Shown: positions 8,534 through 14,897 of the stretch, one piece after another
Position numbering within the stretch: position 1 is the first letter of the stretch
Layout: every line of letters begins with the position of its first letter
Assembly (NCBI GenBank): GCA_001661515.1
Contig: LUVW01000035.1
Span: 230,993 to 246,329, forward strand
Length of the DNA: 15,337 nucleotides
From: Capniomyces stellatus
Lineage: Eukaryota > Kickxellomycota > Harpellomycetes > Harpellales > Legeriomycetaceae
Reading direction: 5' to 3'
Position numbers and translations under genes: made by a program
Notes under the pieces: model-generated
Told to the model about the DNA's origin: nothing
Database searches by the model: none
The model's input: only the letters and a program-made list of their open reading frames with translations

Positions 8534-9133
8534 GGAAATTCCCAGTATTTTGGAAAAAATTCATGGAGATTTGGAGCAGTCTAGCAAACGTGGGAGATGA
8601 CCCAAGCGAGTGGAAGCCAGAAGAGATAGGAGGCTGTAGCATTGATATCTTAGGAATAAACGAGATGTCCGAGGTCGCCATCAGTGACATAAAGTGGCTC
8701 AGAAGTAATGGTGTTGAAACATTCAAACAGCTAGCACACCACTGGGAGAAAATAGAAACAGCAGAGAGCCCAACGTACGAAGTGAAGATTAGAAACAAAA
8801 CAAATAGAATCAGCTTAAGCGAGGAAGTCGAACTAAGCGTAATGGAGATAAAAAGTAGAAGTAACAGTAGCTTCATCCCGTTTGGAAGCTTAAGGTTTGG
8901 TTATTGCAATTTTATTGAAGTGAATAACAAAGAAAATAAAAAAATACTAATTGAAGGTTTAGACTACAACAAAATAGAACCGAAATGGGACAGACTAGAC
9001 GCGGGGATCGAAGAAGGTCGAGTCGAGTTCAGCTGGTCGAACCTAAGAAAAATGAATATCGAGCCTAAAATAAAGAGTTTTCTATATCAATTTTACCACG
9101 GAGGGATAATTACGGGGAAGGAAATTAAATATT
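8534..9133 (+). pseudogene. LINE ORF2, part 4: region between RT and the zinc motif
   Basis: The frame resumes right after the right-hand CAGAA as KFPVFWKKFMEIWSSLANVG, in phase with the part before the LTR; the ATG at 8563 is internal. It continues with an acidic, mostly helical stretch (GINEMSEVAISDIKWLRSNG, then LAHHWEKIE) and ends NIEPKIKSFLYQFYHGGIIT. The K-X-F-L-Y-Q-F-Y-H-G-G pattern matches the conserved W/F...H..LP segment that precedes the C-terminal Cys/His motif in L1-type ORF2 proteins. It is cut at 9133 by a second solo LTR. No internal stop occurs. Confidence 0.8.
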
Positions 9134-9361
9134 TGTTATGATTCAATAATGAAGTGACTATATATGTAAAGATATATTGTATAAGAAATCGTTTATTGAC
9201 TAAGGTGTAAACGAGATTAAAAGACTTAGTGTATAAAAGTTGAAAAGGACTAAGGCTTTTAAGCTAATGGATTACGTAATGAATTGTTAACTATAAATTG
9301 AATTGATAAATTAATAAAACTATTTAACTATTAAATCGAGGTGCTTTATTGGATCCTTACA
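9134..9361. mobile_element. Solo LTR (228 bp) inserted in LINE ORF2
   Basis: It starts TGTTATGATTC and ends GGATCCTTACA (8 of 11 bases pair as inverted repeats, TG...CA form). It is flanked by identical 5-bp duplications ATATT at 9129-9133 and 9362-9366. Removal of the LTR plus one duplication (233 bp) rejoins the ORF2 frame exactly. It differs in length and interior from the 623-bp LTR at 7906, so it is a different family, yet its first eight bases are the same. The interior is AT-rich and noncoding. Confidence 0.85.
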
Positions 9362-9366
9362 ATATT

Positions 9367-9893
9367 GGAACTCTTCAAAAAACACAGCAAATAATTTGAT
9401 ACACACATGTAAGGCATGTGGTAATGAGGAGACAAACAAGCATATATTTTACGAATGCAACAGAGTAAACGAATATTGGGGTTTGGTTAATAGTTTATTG
9501 AACAAAATAACTGGAAAAAACAAAAAAGAGTATAAAAAGGTGGAATACAAAGATATTCTAAATCAATTTAATAAATTTAAAGGACTAATACCGAATGTCG
9601 AGATCCTACATGCATTGGCTATGTGGAATGTATATCGAGCGAGAACCGAACTCGCACTATCGCAAATCGAGCTGGATCGTACCGAACTGTTCCAAAGATG
9701 GAAAACCGAAGCAGAAAATAAAATTAAGCACGACTGGTCACACTCTTCAAAAAAAAATAAGGAATCATGGGTGAAAGAAATGAATTTATGGTACTTTATT
9801 GACCCAGGTATTGAGGGAGGAAAAGAAAAGCTAGTATTCCATAACCTTGACCAGGAAAAAAGAACTATTGATTTTGAAGCAATAGATAAATAA
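9367..9893 (+). pseudogene. LINE ORF2, part 5: C-terminal Cys/His motif and tail
   Basis: The frame resumes after the ATATT duplication and includes HTCKACGNEETNKHIFYECN, a C-X2-C-X7-H-X4-C motif like the zf-RVT motif near the C-terminus of many LINE ORF2 proteins, probably RNA- or DNA-binding. A helical segment follows (VEILHALAMWNVYRARTELA, then WKTEAENKIKHDW). The protein ends at TAA (9891-9893), followed by a 3' UTR. No stop interrupts this part. The apparent start (TTG/ATT at about 9396) is not a real start. Confidence 0.82.
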
Positions 9894-10001
9894 TTAGAAA
9901 ACTATAGGAAATTGTTCCCAAGACATAAATGAGATAATAATTTTTTATTTTCAAAATTTAACAGACAAAATAATTCATAATAATAAAAAAAAAATGATAA
10001 A
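9894..10001 (+). other. LINE 3' UTR and poly(A) end
   Basis: This AT-rich sequence after the ORF2 stop ends in an A10 run at 9985-9994 preceded by AATAATA, followed by the right copy of the 26-bp flanking repeat. This is the expected 3' end for an element that inserts by target-primed reverse transcription. Confidence 0.65.
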
Positions 10002-10027
10002 TGATTAAAATGATTAAAGTAATAAAA
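10002..10027 (+). repeat. Right 26-bp target-site duplication of the LINE
   Basis: Identical to 3435-3460. It directly follows the poly(A) end of the LINE. Confidence 0.6.
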
Positions 10028-10591
10028 ATAATAAAATAATTAAAATAAAATAATTAAAATAAAACATAAATTAAGTTGATCTAATTTCGTTAAATCGAAA
10101 TAAAATCAATCGAAATAAAATCAATTGAAACATAAAAAAATTTAATACAGCTAACTATATGTAAGGAACATTATTTAAATAGTCATAGTTATGTTTCAGG
10201 CAAAACATTAACTATGATATCAATCTAATCAAAGGAATAATTTAATTTATTAGTTTTAATTTACGTACCAGATTATATTTATAGCTTTAAATATATTAGT
10301 TTAGTAATTATACTTCAAGTGGCATCATATTATCTGTTATCATCTTTTATTGGATATTTCGAATATTCAGATTTCTGGAAGGAAAAATTTTTCCTAGTAA
10401 AATAATAAAAATAAAAAAAAGCTATAGCTATGTCAATAGTACTCCATTTTGCTTCATTATCATCTTTTTATTCGCACTGGAACTATCCTCATTGAAATAG
10501 ATTTTCTATATATATAAAGATTAGTTAGTTACAATTGAAAGAATTAATAAGTAAATATAAATATATAATTAATAACAAATAACAGGTATCA
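10028..10591. other. AT-rich noncoding DNA between the LINE and the DIRS element
   Basis: No coding sequence is recognised. It opens with low-complexity AATAATTAAAAT repeats. A hairpin spans 10184-10216 (CATAGTTATGTTT against AAAACATTAACTATG, one-base offset), and a perfect 16-bp palindrome AGGAAAAATTTTTCCT lies at 10380-10395. The part next to 10592 probably includes the 5' end of the DIRS element, whose terminal repeat I could not define. Confidence 0.45.
10094..10138 (+). repeat. 15-bp tandem repeat, about 3 copies
   Basis: The unit ATCGAAATAAAATCA occurs twice exactly (10094-10108, 10109-10123), followed by a third degenerate copy (ATTGAAACATAAAA). Confidence 0.7.
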
Positions 10592-10720
10592 ATGGAGACA
10601 ATTTTAATAAGTACTATTGCAACTCTAACCAAGAAGGTGGAAGACCTATTGGTGAAACAAGGTGCAAACACCTTGGAAGAAAAAGTAGAGCACGATGAAA
10701 CGTATCCACTAGATCGTTAG
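10592..10720 (+). pseudogene. DIRS Gag, N-terminal piece
   Basis: The ATG at 10592 opens a 42-codon frame (METILISTIATLTKKVEDLL, then VKQGANTLEEKVEHDE) that looks like a short coiled-coil Gag start and ends at TAG 10718. The protein continues in a different frame from about 10700 (TRSLARDLMEYPRLLEALPS), so a frameshift of a base or two around 10697-10705 separates it from the main Gag part. Confidence 0.55.
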
Positions 10721-11412
10721 CAAGAGATCTAATGGAGTACCCGAGACTGCTAGAGGCGTTACCTAGCATCAAGGAAGACTTCTTCAGGGCACCTCTCACC
10801 GACGAGAAGAGAGAGATTATCCATTCCTGCCCACGCACAATGGCAATGGAGTACACGCCGCCGTCAGTCAACGACGTCGCAACCCCCGGGATAAAGAAAC
10901 TGGACACTGCGTACTACAACGTACAGTCGTTTCTAGCACAAGCCACTAGGCCAGTGGACTACTACGTGCACCAACTGCTCCAGGAGGAGCCAGATGCCAC
11001 AGCCAACGACCCAAGGATCCTGTTTGCTGAGACCATGAGACTGTTGCTCGCCGAGGCAAGCACAATTCTGACACAGGCAAGGCTGGAAAACCTCCACGCG
11101 GGTCTAAATTTACCGGGATGCCCCACACAACTGTGTCCGACAATCAACAAGCCGTTGATGGATCAGGCAACACTGACCAAACTTCTGGCAACCAAAAAGT
11201 CGGTCAAGACAAGTGTTAGAAAGCCCTTTCGTGGGCTCCAACAACAGGCTGCCATTCCGGCAGCATCCCAAGTCTCACTTGTTGGAACGGCGCAGCCATA
11301 CACGCAGGCTACCATCTCCGAGAACAATTACTACCAAACCGCACACCTCACAGGGGGGTTTCGAGGCGGAAGAGGAAGGGGGAGGGGAAGGGGAAGAGGG
11401 AGCCACCAGTAG
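10699..11412 (+). pseudogene. DIRS Gag-like protein, main part
   Basis: This frame holds 226 codons from the ATG at 10732, and reads sensibly a few codons upstream of it. Conserved DIRS Gag segments include DFFRAPLTDEKREIIHSCPR, KKLDTAYYNVQSFLAQATRP, VDYYVHQLLQEEPDAT, FAETMRLLLAEASTIL and ARLENLHAGLNLPG. It ends in an RG-rich tail (GGFRGGRGRGRGRGRG), a typical RNA-binding nucleocapsid-like module. The RT frame overlaps its last codons in another phase. Base use is more GC-rich than the flanks, as in other coding remnants here. Presumed role: packaging of element RNA. Confidence 0.78.
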
Positions 11413-11905
11413 GTGGTCGTCTCCACCAATACCAAGAAGCTTGGGGGTGGCTTACAAGCGATCGTTGGGTGCAAGAAACGATCGCCAACGGGTACTCAAT
11501 ACCGTTGAACAATCCCCCACCACTGACTCGGCATCCCAGGCCAAGCAAACGACGCATGGATCCCAAAGCAGCAAGGGTCATGAAGTTGGAGATTGCAGAT
11601 CTTTTATCAAAGAAAGCAATAGAGCAAGTATCCCTGAGGTCACCGGGATTTTACTCGAACATTTTTACAATCCCAAAGAAGTCGGGAGAACTCCGCCCGG
11701 TCCTAGACATGAGACCACTAAACATGTACGTACAGAGGGCGCATTTCAAGATGGAATCTCTGACGTCTACCATCCGGATGATCCACAGGAAGGATTACTT
11801 GACATAGATTGACCTGAAGGATGCCTTCCTGCACATCATGGTTCACCACTCGTTCAGGAAATATTTGCGGTTTCAGTGGAATGAGCAAGTTTGGGGGGAA
11901 CGACA
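11409..11905 (+). pseudogene. DIRS reverse transcriptase, N-terminal part
   Basis: The RT frame reads GGRLHQYQEAWGWLTSDRWV, then ETIANGYSIPL, KKAIEQVSLRSPGFYSNIF, TIPKKSGELRPVLDMRPLN and KMESLTSTIRMIHRKDYLT. This is the DIRS/PAT RT start. A TAG (11805-11807) interrupts just before motif A, IDLKDAFLHI, which then continues with RKYLRFQWNEQVW. Sequence from the DIRS fold after this point (LPFGL, YxDD) is absent: the frame runs into a deletion junction near 11885-11895. The apparent start at 11469 (GTG) is internal. Confidence 0.8.
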
Positions 11906-12316
11906 CCCTCCAAATTTCTGGAAATAGCAGAAAAAATATGGGACTTCTGCTTGAACACGGGGACACGGCCTCAAGTAACGTACATTCCGTCAGCAATGAA
12001 CCCGGCGGACGCCCCGTCGAGAATGACCGCTCAAACGGAGTGGTCAATCGTCCCAGAAGTTTTCAATGCAATACAGGACCAGTTCGGCAAAAACGATGTA
12101 GATCAATTCGCCTCATCGTCAAATCACCAACTAGAAAAATACTACAGTTGGTACCCAGACCCGCACGCAGTAGCATTGGACGCACTGATACAACCCTGGT
12201 CACAATGGAAGAGTCCATATTGCTGCCCAACTTGGAACCTTATTCCACAAGTAATCCAGAAGGTATGCAGGGAACGGATAACCATGACGATAATCACTCC
12301 ACAATGGCCATATTAA
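11886..12316 (+). pseudogene. DIRS RNase H C-terminal part and linker to recombinase
   Basis: After the deletion the frame reads GGTTPSKFLEIAEKIWDFCL, then TRPQVTYIPSAMNPADAPSR, the last part of the DIRS RNase H, where the final NxADAPSR block is well kept. It continues FNAIQDQFGKNDVDQFASSS, KYYSWYPDPHAVALDALIQP and SPYCCPTWNLIPQVIQKV, then ITPQWPY. This is the DIRS segment between RNase H and the tyrosine recombinase. It ends at TAA right after PQWPY; no recombinase follows. It is in a different phase from the RT piece, and the join lies in a run of six G (11892-11897). Confidence 0.82.
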
Positions 12317-12662
12317 GATGTGGAGTGAGAATGTTGGAGTTTAGTATTTTAAAGAATGTTTAAACAATGTTTATTGAATGAATAATAACATTGATCGAAT
12401 TGGTGTTATCAATTTACACCCGATTCGATCATTTAAATACTTTATCAATGGAGATAAAGCAGACAAAGAATGTAATGTTAATAAGGTATAAAATAGAATA
12501 TAAATAATGTAAAATAATAATATACTATGTAAAGTGTGGAGCTTGATAGCTTAAAAGATAGCTAGAAGCTAGATGCATGCGTGGGGTAAGTATCATGGTG
12601 ATAGCTGCTGTATTGAGGGTGTTCGAAATATAGCAATGTATTATTTATACTTTTGCTATAAA
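12317..12662. other. Noncoding AT-rich DNA with hairpins
   Basis: No gene is recognised. A hairpin spans 12392-12431 (TGATCGAATTGGTGT against ACACCCGATTCGATCA, one-base offset), and ATAGCAA...TTGCTAT spans about 12630-12660. It could be part of an LTR or other element together with the palindrome that follows, but no end at the left side was proven. Confidence 0.4.
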
Positions 12663-12780
12663 TGTTATGGTTCTATATTTGGTATATTTATCAATAGACC
12701 AAGTTGGTAATTATAGCACTGACGTATAGTTAGCAACTTGATCTATATTTAATAAATGTACTAAATATAGAATCGTAACA
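12663..12780. repeat. 118-bp near-palindrome with TGTTA/TAACA ends
   Basis: The sequence starts TGTTATGGTTCTATATT and ends AATATAGAATCGTAACA; the outermost 17 bases pair at 15 positions. Pairing continues inward for about 55 bp per arm with roughly 85% identity and a 2-nt gap, leaving a loop of about 9 nt around 12717-12725. Most differences between arms are transitions. The ends resemble those of the solo LTRs in this window, but 118 bp with full-length symmetry is more like a foldback or MITE-like unit. Flanking 5-mers (ATAAA and CAAGG) do not match. Confidence 0.7.
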
Positions 12781-12781
12781 C

Positions 12782-13887
12782 AAGGACTCGTTAGCCACGT
12801 TTGCCCAGCTGGTAACTCTGTTCGAAATCTTGAACGTAACGGACAAAGCTGCCATGACGGCACAGGCATTCGAGAAGTTGAATACCTTGGACCGAAGGAT
12901 GCTAAGGATAATAGGTTTCCAAAATCTTGAGGATATTATGAATTACTTGGCAGAATCGGAAAAGAATCGACAAGAGGCACAAGAGGTCAGACAGAAGCAG
13001 CAGAAGGCGGAGGTGATACAAACCGCCCCTGTCAAGAGATCAAGACCAGCAGCCAACCCTTTCCGAGGAGACCGTAATGAAAGGAATGAACTAACTCCCA
13101 CAAAATCAGGTGGAAAGGTTTGCTATGGGTGCGGACAACCCGGACATTTTAGGAATAAATGCCCCAATAGGGAACCGGAAGATATAGTTATGACCACAGC
13201 AGCACCAATAAATCGAACGAGGACTCCACAACAGACCCATAGGAGAGCCTTTCATTCCCCACCAATCTTTAACTTGACCGGCGGTCAACATAAAAGGCAG
13301 AATATGGAAGGTGTAAATTTGGTGGAGATCGTAAACGAGGAGAAAAGTAGTTTGAGGACGAAAGGGTTAGTCAAAACTGAGCCCGTACTTCCACGAAAAA
13401 GACATTCTCAGCAAGTAACGGCGGTAAAGGGCGAAGTAACGATTAATGGTCAGTTAGTGACGTTTCAGTATGACTGTGGATCAGCAATAAACGTGATCAG
13501 TCAGCAGTTAGCTCAACGGTTAGCTCTAGGTTCAGGGAGTCCAAGTAACGTTAAAATCATGTCCGTTACGGGGGACAACAAACCAGCACATTGGATACCG
13601 AAGGTACAGTTACAGTTTGGGACGTGTTCGGTGTTAACCGGTTTTTACGTAATCGAAACCCCTAAGGTGGACTTATGCCTCATTGGTTTAGACTTGATAG
13701 TGACACTTCAGGCCGAAGTGAACTTCAAGAATCGCAGGATCACCCTGGAAGTACATGAAGTTAACCACCACATTCCGATTACCCTAGAAGTTAGGAGCGA
13801 AACTAAGTCCATCCCAAAACAAATGTACGAAGTATTTAATGTGGATGTGAAGACCCTACCCATTATGAACGCCAGCTTAGATCATCC
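12782..13887 (+). pseudogene. Ty3/gypsy Gag C-terminus and protease
   Basis: The frame is open from the palindrome end (KDSLATFAQLVTLFEILNVT), so Gag lacks its N-terminus; no ATG start is available before 12842. It includes helical capsid remains, a CCHC knuckle CYGCGQPGHFRNKCP (13121-13162), a Pro/Arg-rich linker, and a retropepsin-like domain: GEVTINGQLVTFQYDCGSAI, then NVISQQLAQRLALG, and VDLCLIGLDLIVTLQAEVNF. The active-site triad reads Asp-Cys-Gly (13472-13480) where Asp-Ser/Thr-Gly is usual. After the protease comes the pol linker (KQMYEVFNVDVKTLP), ending at 13887 where an inverted LTR begins; the apparent stop at 13919-13921 is in the LTR. Gag and protease share one frame. Confidence 0.85.
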
Positions 13888-14150
13888 TGATAAGTATCTA
13901 ATTGATATATATCTTTGTTAAGAATTTGATATGGTTTATTGGATTAATAACAAACTCATTAAATATATGTTGGCCAACATAATAGCTTTTATGTTGGGCT
14001 TATGGAGATAATAGCAAGTAAATATATAAAATAATAAATACTAAGTAATGTAAATAAAATAGGTCGGGTACTTGGAATCGAACCTATTGACTCGGACAAT
14101 GTAGCCTTAACCAACTATACTAATTAGCTTGTATATTTGGTTGCGTAACA
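13888..14150 (-). mobile_element. Solo LTR (263 bp), minus orientation, left arm of the inverted repeat
   Basis: Read on the minus strand it begins TGTTACGCAACC (ending at 14150) and ends CTTATCA at 13888. It matches the plus-strand LTR at 14547-14816 with three scattered substitutions plus one local change (a 7-nt gap and one substitution). No primer-binding site or polypurine tract adjoins it, so it is solo. Flanks (CATCC left, CTGGT right) are not a matching target duplication. It carries a tRNA-like module on the minus strand: A-box-like TAGTATAGTTGG (14122-14111) and a consensus B box GGTTCGATTCC (14084-14074). It splits the gypsy pol between protease and RT without changing reading phase. 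Confidence 0.78.
14074..14122 (-). promoter_or_regulatory. tRNA-like internal promoter (A and B boxes) in the solo LTR
   Basis: On the minus strand TAGTATAGTTGG fits the Pol III A-box pattern TRGYNNARNNG, and 26 nt later GGTTCGATTCC is an exact match to the B-box consensus GGTTCGANTCC. TGGTTAAGGC right at the A box is the D-arm sequence of class II tRNAs. No acceptor stem pairs, so this is not a tRNA gene. Confidence 0.5.
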
Positions 14151-14546
14151 CTGGTAAGCAGCAGCAGTTAAAATCTGTTTTGGAGCTGTTTAAATCTGGG
14201 TTTGCAGAACAGCTTGAAGATCTGAAGGGTGCTCAGGTGGCACCATGCGAGATTGAGTTGTTGGACCCAAAGCCAATACACATCAAGCCCTATCGTTTAG
14301 CCCACCATCTTCAAGCAGAAGTAACCGAACAGTTGGAAGACATGTTGCAGCAAGGGATTATAATACCGTCGAAAAGTCCATATAGTTTTCCCATGGTGGT
14401 AGTACGCAAGAAAAATGGGAAGAAGCGAATCTGCGTTGACTTCCGTAAGTTGAACGAGGTTACGAAAAAGGATTCGTACCCGCTCCCAAATATTGATGAG
14501 CTATTAAGTAGACTCACGGGAGCACAGTACTTTTCCACTTTAGATG
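14151..14546 (+). pseudogene. Ty3/gypsy reverse transcriptase, N-terminal part
   Basis: This lies between the two inverted LTRs and continues the gypsy pol: GKQQQLKSVLELFKSGFAEQ, then CEIELLDPKPIHIKPYRLAH, QGIIIPSKSPYSFPMVVVRK, GKKRICVDFRKLNEVTKKDS and YPLPNIDELLSRLTGAQYFS, followed by TLDV. These are the family's RT motifs up to motif A, whose Asp is kept, but the sequence stops at 14546 where the plus LTR begins. YxDD, RNase H and integrase are absent. It is in the same phase as the Gag-protease part upstream, consistent with one original pol. It is a different lineage from the pol at 2-1758: its RT start follows the CEIEL...IKPYRL pattern. Confidence 0.85.
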
Positions 14547-14816
14547 TGTTACGCAACCAAATATACAAGCTAATTAGTATAGTTGGTTAAGGCTACATTG
14601 TCCGAGTCAATAGGTTCTCGGTTGGATTCCGAGTACCCGACCTATTTTATTTACATTACTTAGTATTTATTATTTTATATATTTACTTGCTATTATCTCC
14701 ATAAGCCCAACATAAAAGCTATTATGTTGGCCAACATATATTTAATGAATTTGTTATTAATCCAATAAACCATATCAAATTCTTAACAAAGATATCTATC
14801 AAATAGATACTTATCA
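14547..14816 (+). mobile_element. 5' LTR (270 bp) of a Ty3-like element running off the right edge
   Basis: The block begins TGTTACGCAACC and ends GATACTTATCA (TG...CA). It is the inverted partner of 13888-14150. One base later a primer-binding site begins, and 69 nt after that a long ORF starts, so this is the 5' LTR of an element transcribed rightwards. It holds a tRNA-like module near its left end (14575-14633), a perfect palindrome ATGTTGGCCAACAT with a nearby second TTATGTTGG copy, and AT-rich promoter-like DNA (TTTATATATTTA). Its left flanking 5-mer is AGATG; the matching copy would be outside the window. The insertion cuts the gypsy RT after motif A. Confidence 0.82.
14575..14633 (+). 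promoter_or_regulatory. tRNA-like module (A box, B-box-like, T-arm hairpin) in the 5' LTR
   Basis: The A-box-like TAGTATAGTTGG (14575-14586) is followed by TTAAGGC, as in a class II tRNA D arm. A B-box-like GGTTGGATTCC (14620-14630; one mismatch to consensus) lies in a perfect T-arm-like hairpin: stem CTCGG (14617-14621), loop TTGGATT, stem CCGAG (14629-14633). The box spacing (33 nt between them) is tRNA-like. A weak anticodon-like stem surrounds TCCGAGT. No acceptor stem forms, so it is a degenerate tRNA or tRNA-derived Pol III promoter, not a functional tRNA gene. Confidence 0.5.
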
Positions 14817-14817
14817 T

Positions 14818-14829
14818 TGGTGGAGAACC
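14818..14829 (+). promoter_or_regulatory. Primer-binding site of the Ty3-like element
   Basis: TGGTGGAGAACC starts 2 bases after the LTR's terminal CA. A TGG start just inside the 5' LTR is the standard mark of a tRNA primer site; the primer's 3' end would be GGTTCTCCACCA. Neither tRNA gene in this window has that acceptor sequence. Confidence 0.7.
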
Positions 14830-14897
14830 TTTATTGAAATTAAGATAGCCTATCTTATAATTCAATAGCCAAAGCTTATATTAGTGCTTACATTACT

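Larger units (their letters stand above)
3461..10001 (+). mobile_element. Non-LTR retrotransposon (LINE, L1/Tx1-like), decayed, with two nested solo LTRs
   Basis: The parts run in order: 5' UTR (3461-3630), ORF1 with a CCHC knuckle, a short acidic second frame, ORF2 with an APE-type endonuclease, RT and a C-terminal Cys/His motif, then a 3' UTR ending in an A10 run (9985-9994). Flanking 26-bp direct repeats suggest it is complete end to end. Without the two LTR insertions it would be about 5.7 kb. There is no RNase H domain, which with the APE domain and the CCHC tail fits the L1/Tx1 group. ORF2 is inactive: it has one in-frame stop (6949), one frameshift (about 7463-7472) and two LTR interruptions. 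Confidence 0.85.
10592..12316 (+). mobile_element. DIRS-type tyrosine-recombinase retrotransposon, internally deleted
   Basis: Gag-like, RT and RNase H to linker segments occur in DIRS order and in overlapping frames. The style (YYVHQLLQEEP in Gag; IDLKDAFLHI in RT; VDQFASSSNHQLEKYYSWYP after RNase H) is the one I associate with DIRS elements of Mucorales-like fungi. The RT core (YxDD), part of RNase H and the whole tyrosine recombinase and methyltransferase-like regions are missing, so this copy is dead. Terminal and internal complementary repeats were not identified. Confidence 0.8.
13888..14816. repeat. Large inverted repeat formed by two LTRs, 396-nt spacer
   Basis: Left arm 13888-14150 and right arm 14547-14816 are reverse complements apart from three substitutions and one 7-nt indel with an adjacent substitution. 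The spacer is gypsy RT sequence. Transcription across it would give a long double-stranded stem. Confidence 0.92.

Noticed and set aside
8529..9366. AT-rich interruptions in LINE ORF2 as spliceosomal introns
   Set aside because: Perfect 5-bp duplications and TG...CA-like inverted ends fit LTR insertions; GT...AG ends are not at the junctions.
11213..12363. Overlapping plus-strand frames in the DIRS region (11213-11812 and 11821-12363)
   Set aside because: The DIRS Gag, RT and RNase H motifs are in other phases; these two show only low-complexity or unrelated translation.
13883..14155. Target duplication for the minus-strand LTR
   Set aside because: CATCC and CTGGT do not match, and no shift of the ends gives a matching 5-mer.
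13883..14546. Inversion of the spacer between the two LTRs, suggested by CATCC against the reverse complement of AGATG (4 of 5)
   Set aside because: The spacer's RT has the same orientation and phase as the Gag-protease part, so no inversion is needed; the other pair of flanks does not support it.
14568..14641. A genuine tRNA gene in the LTR
   Set aside because: The acceptor ends do not pair, the D stem has a mismatch and the position before the anticodon is C rather than T.
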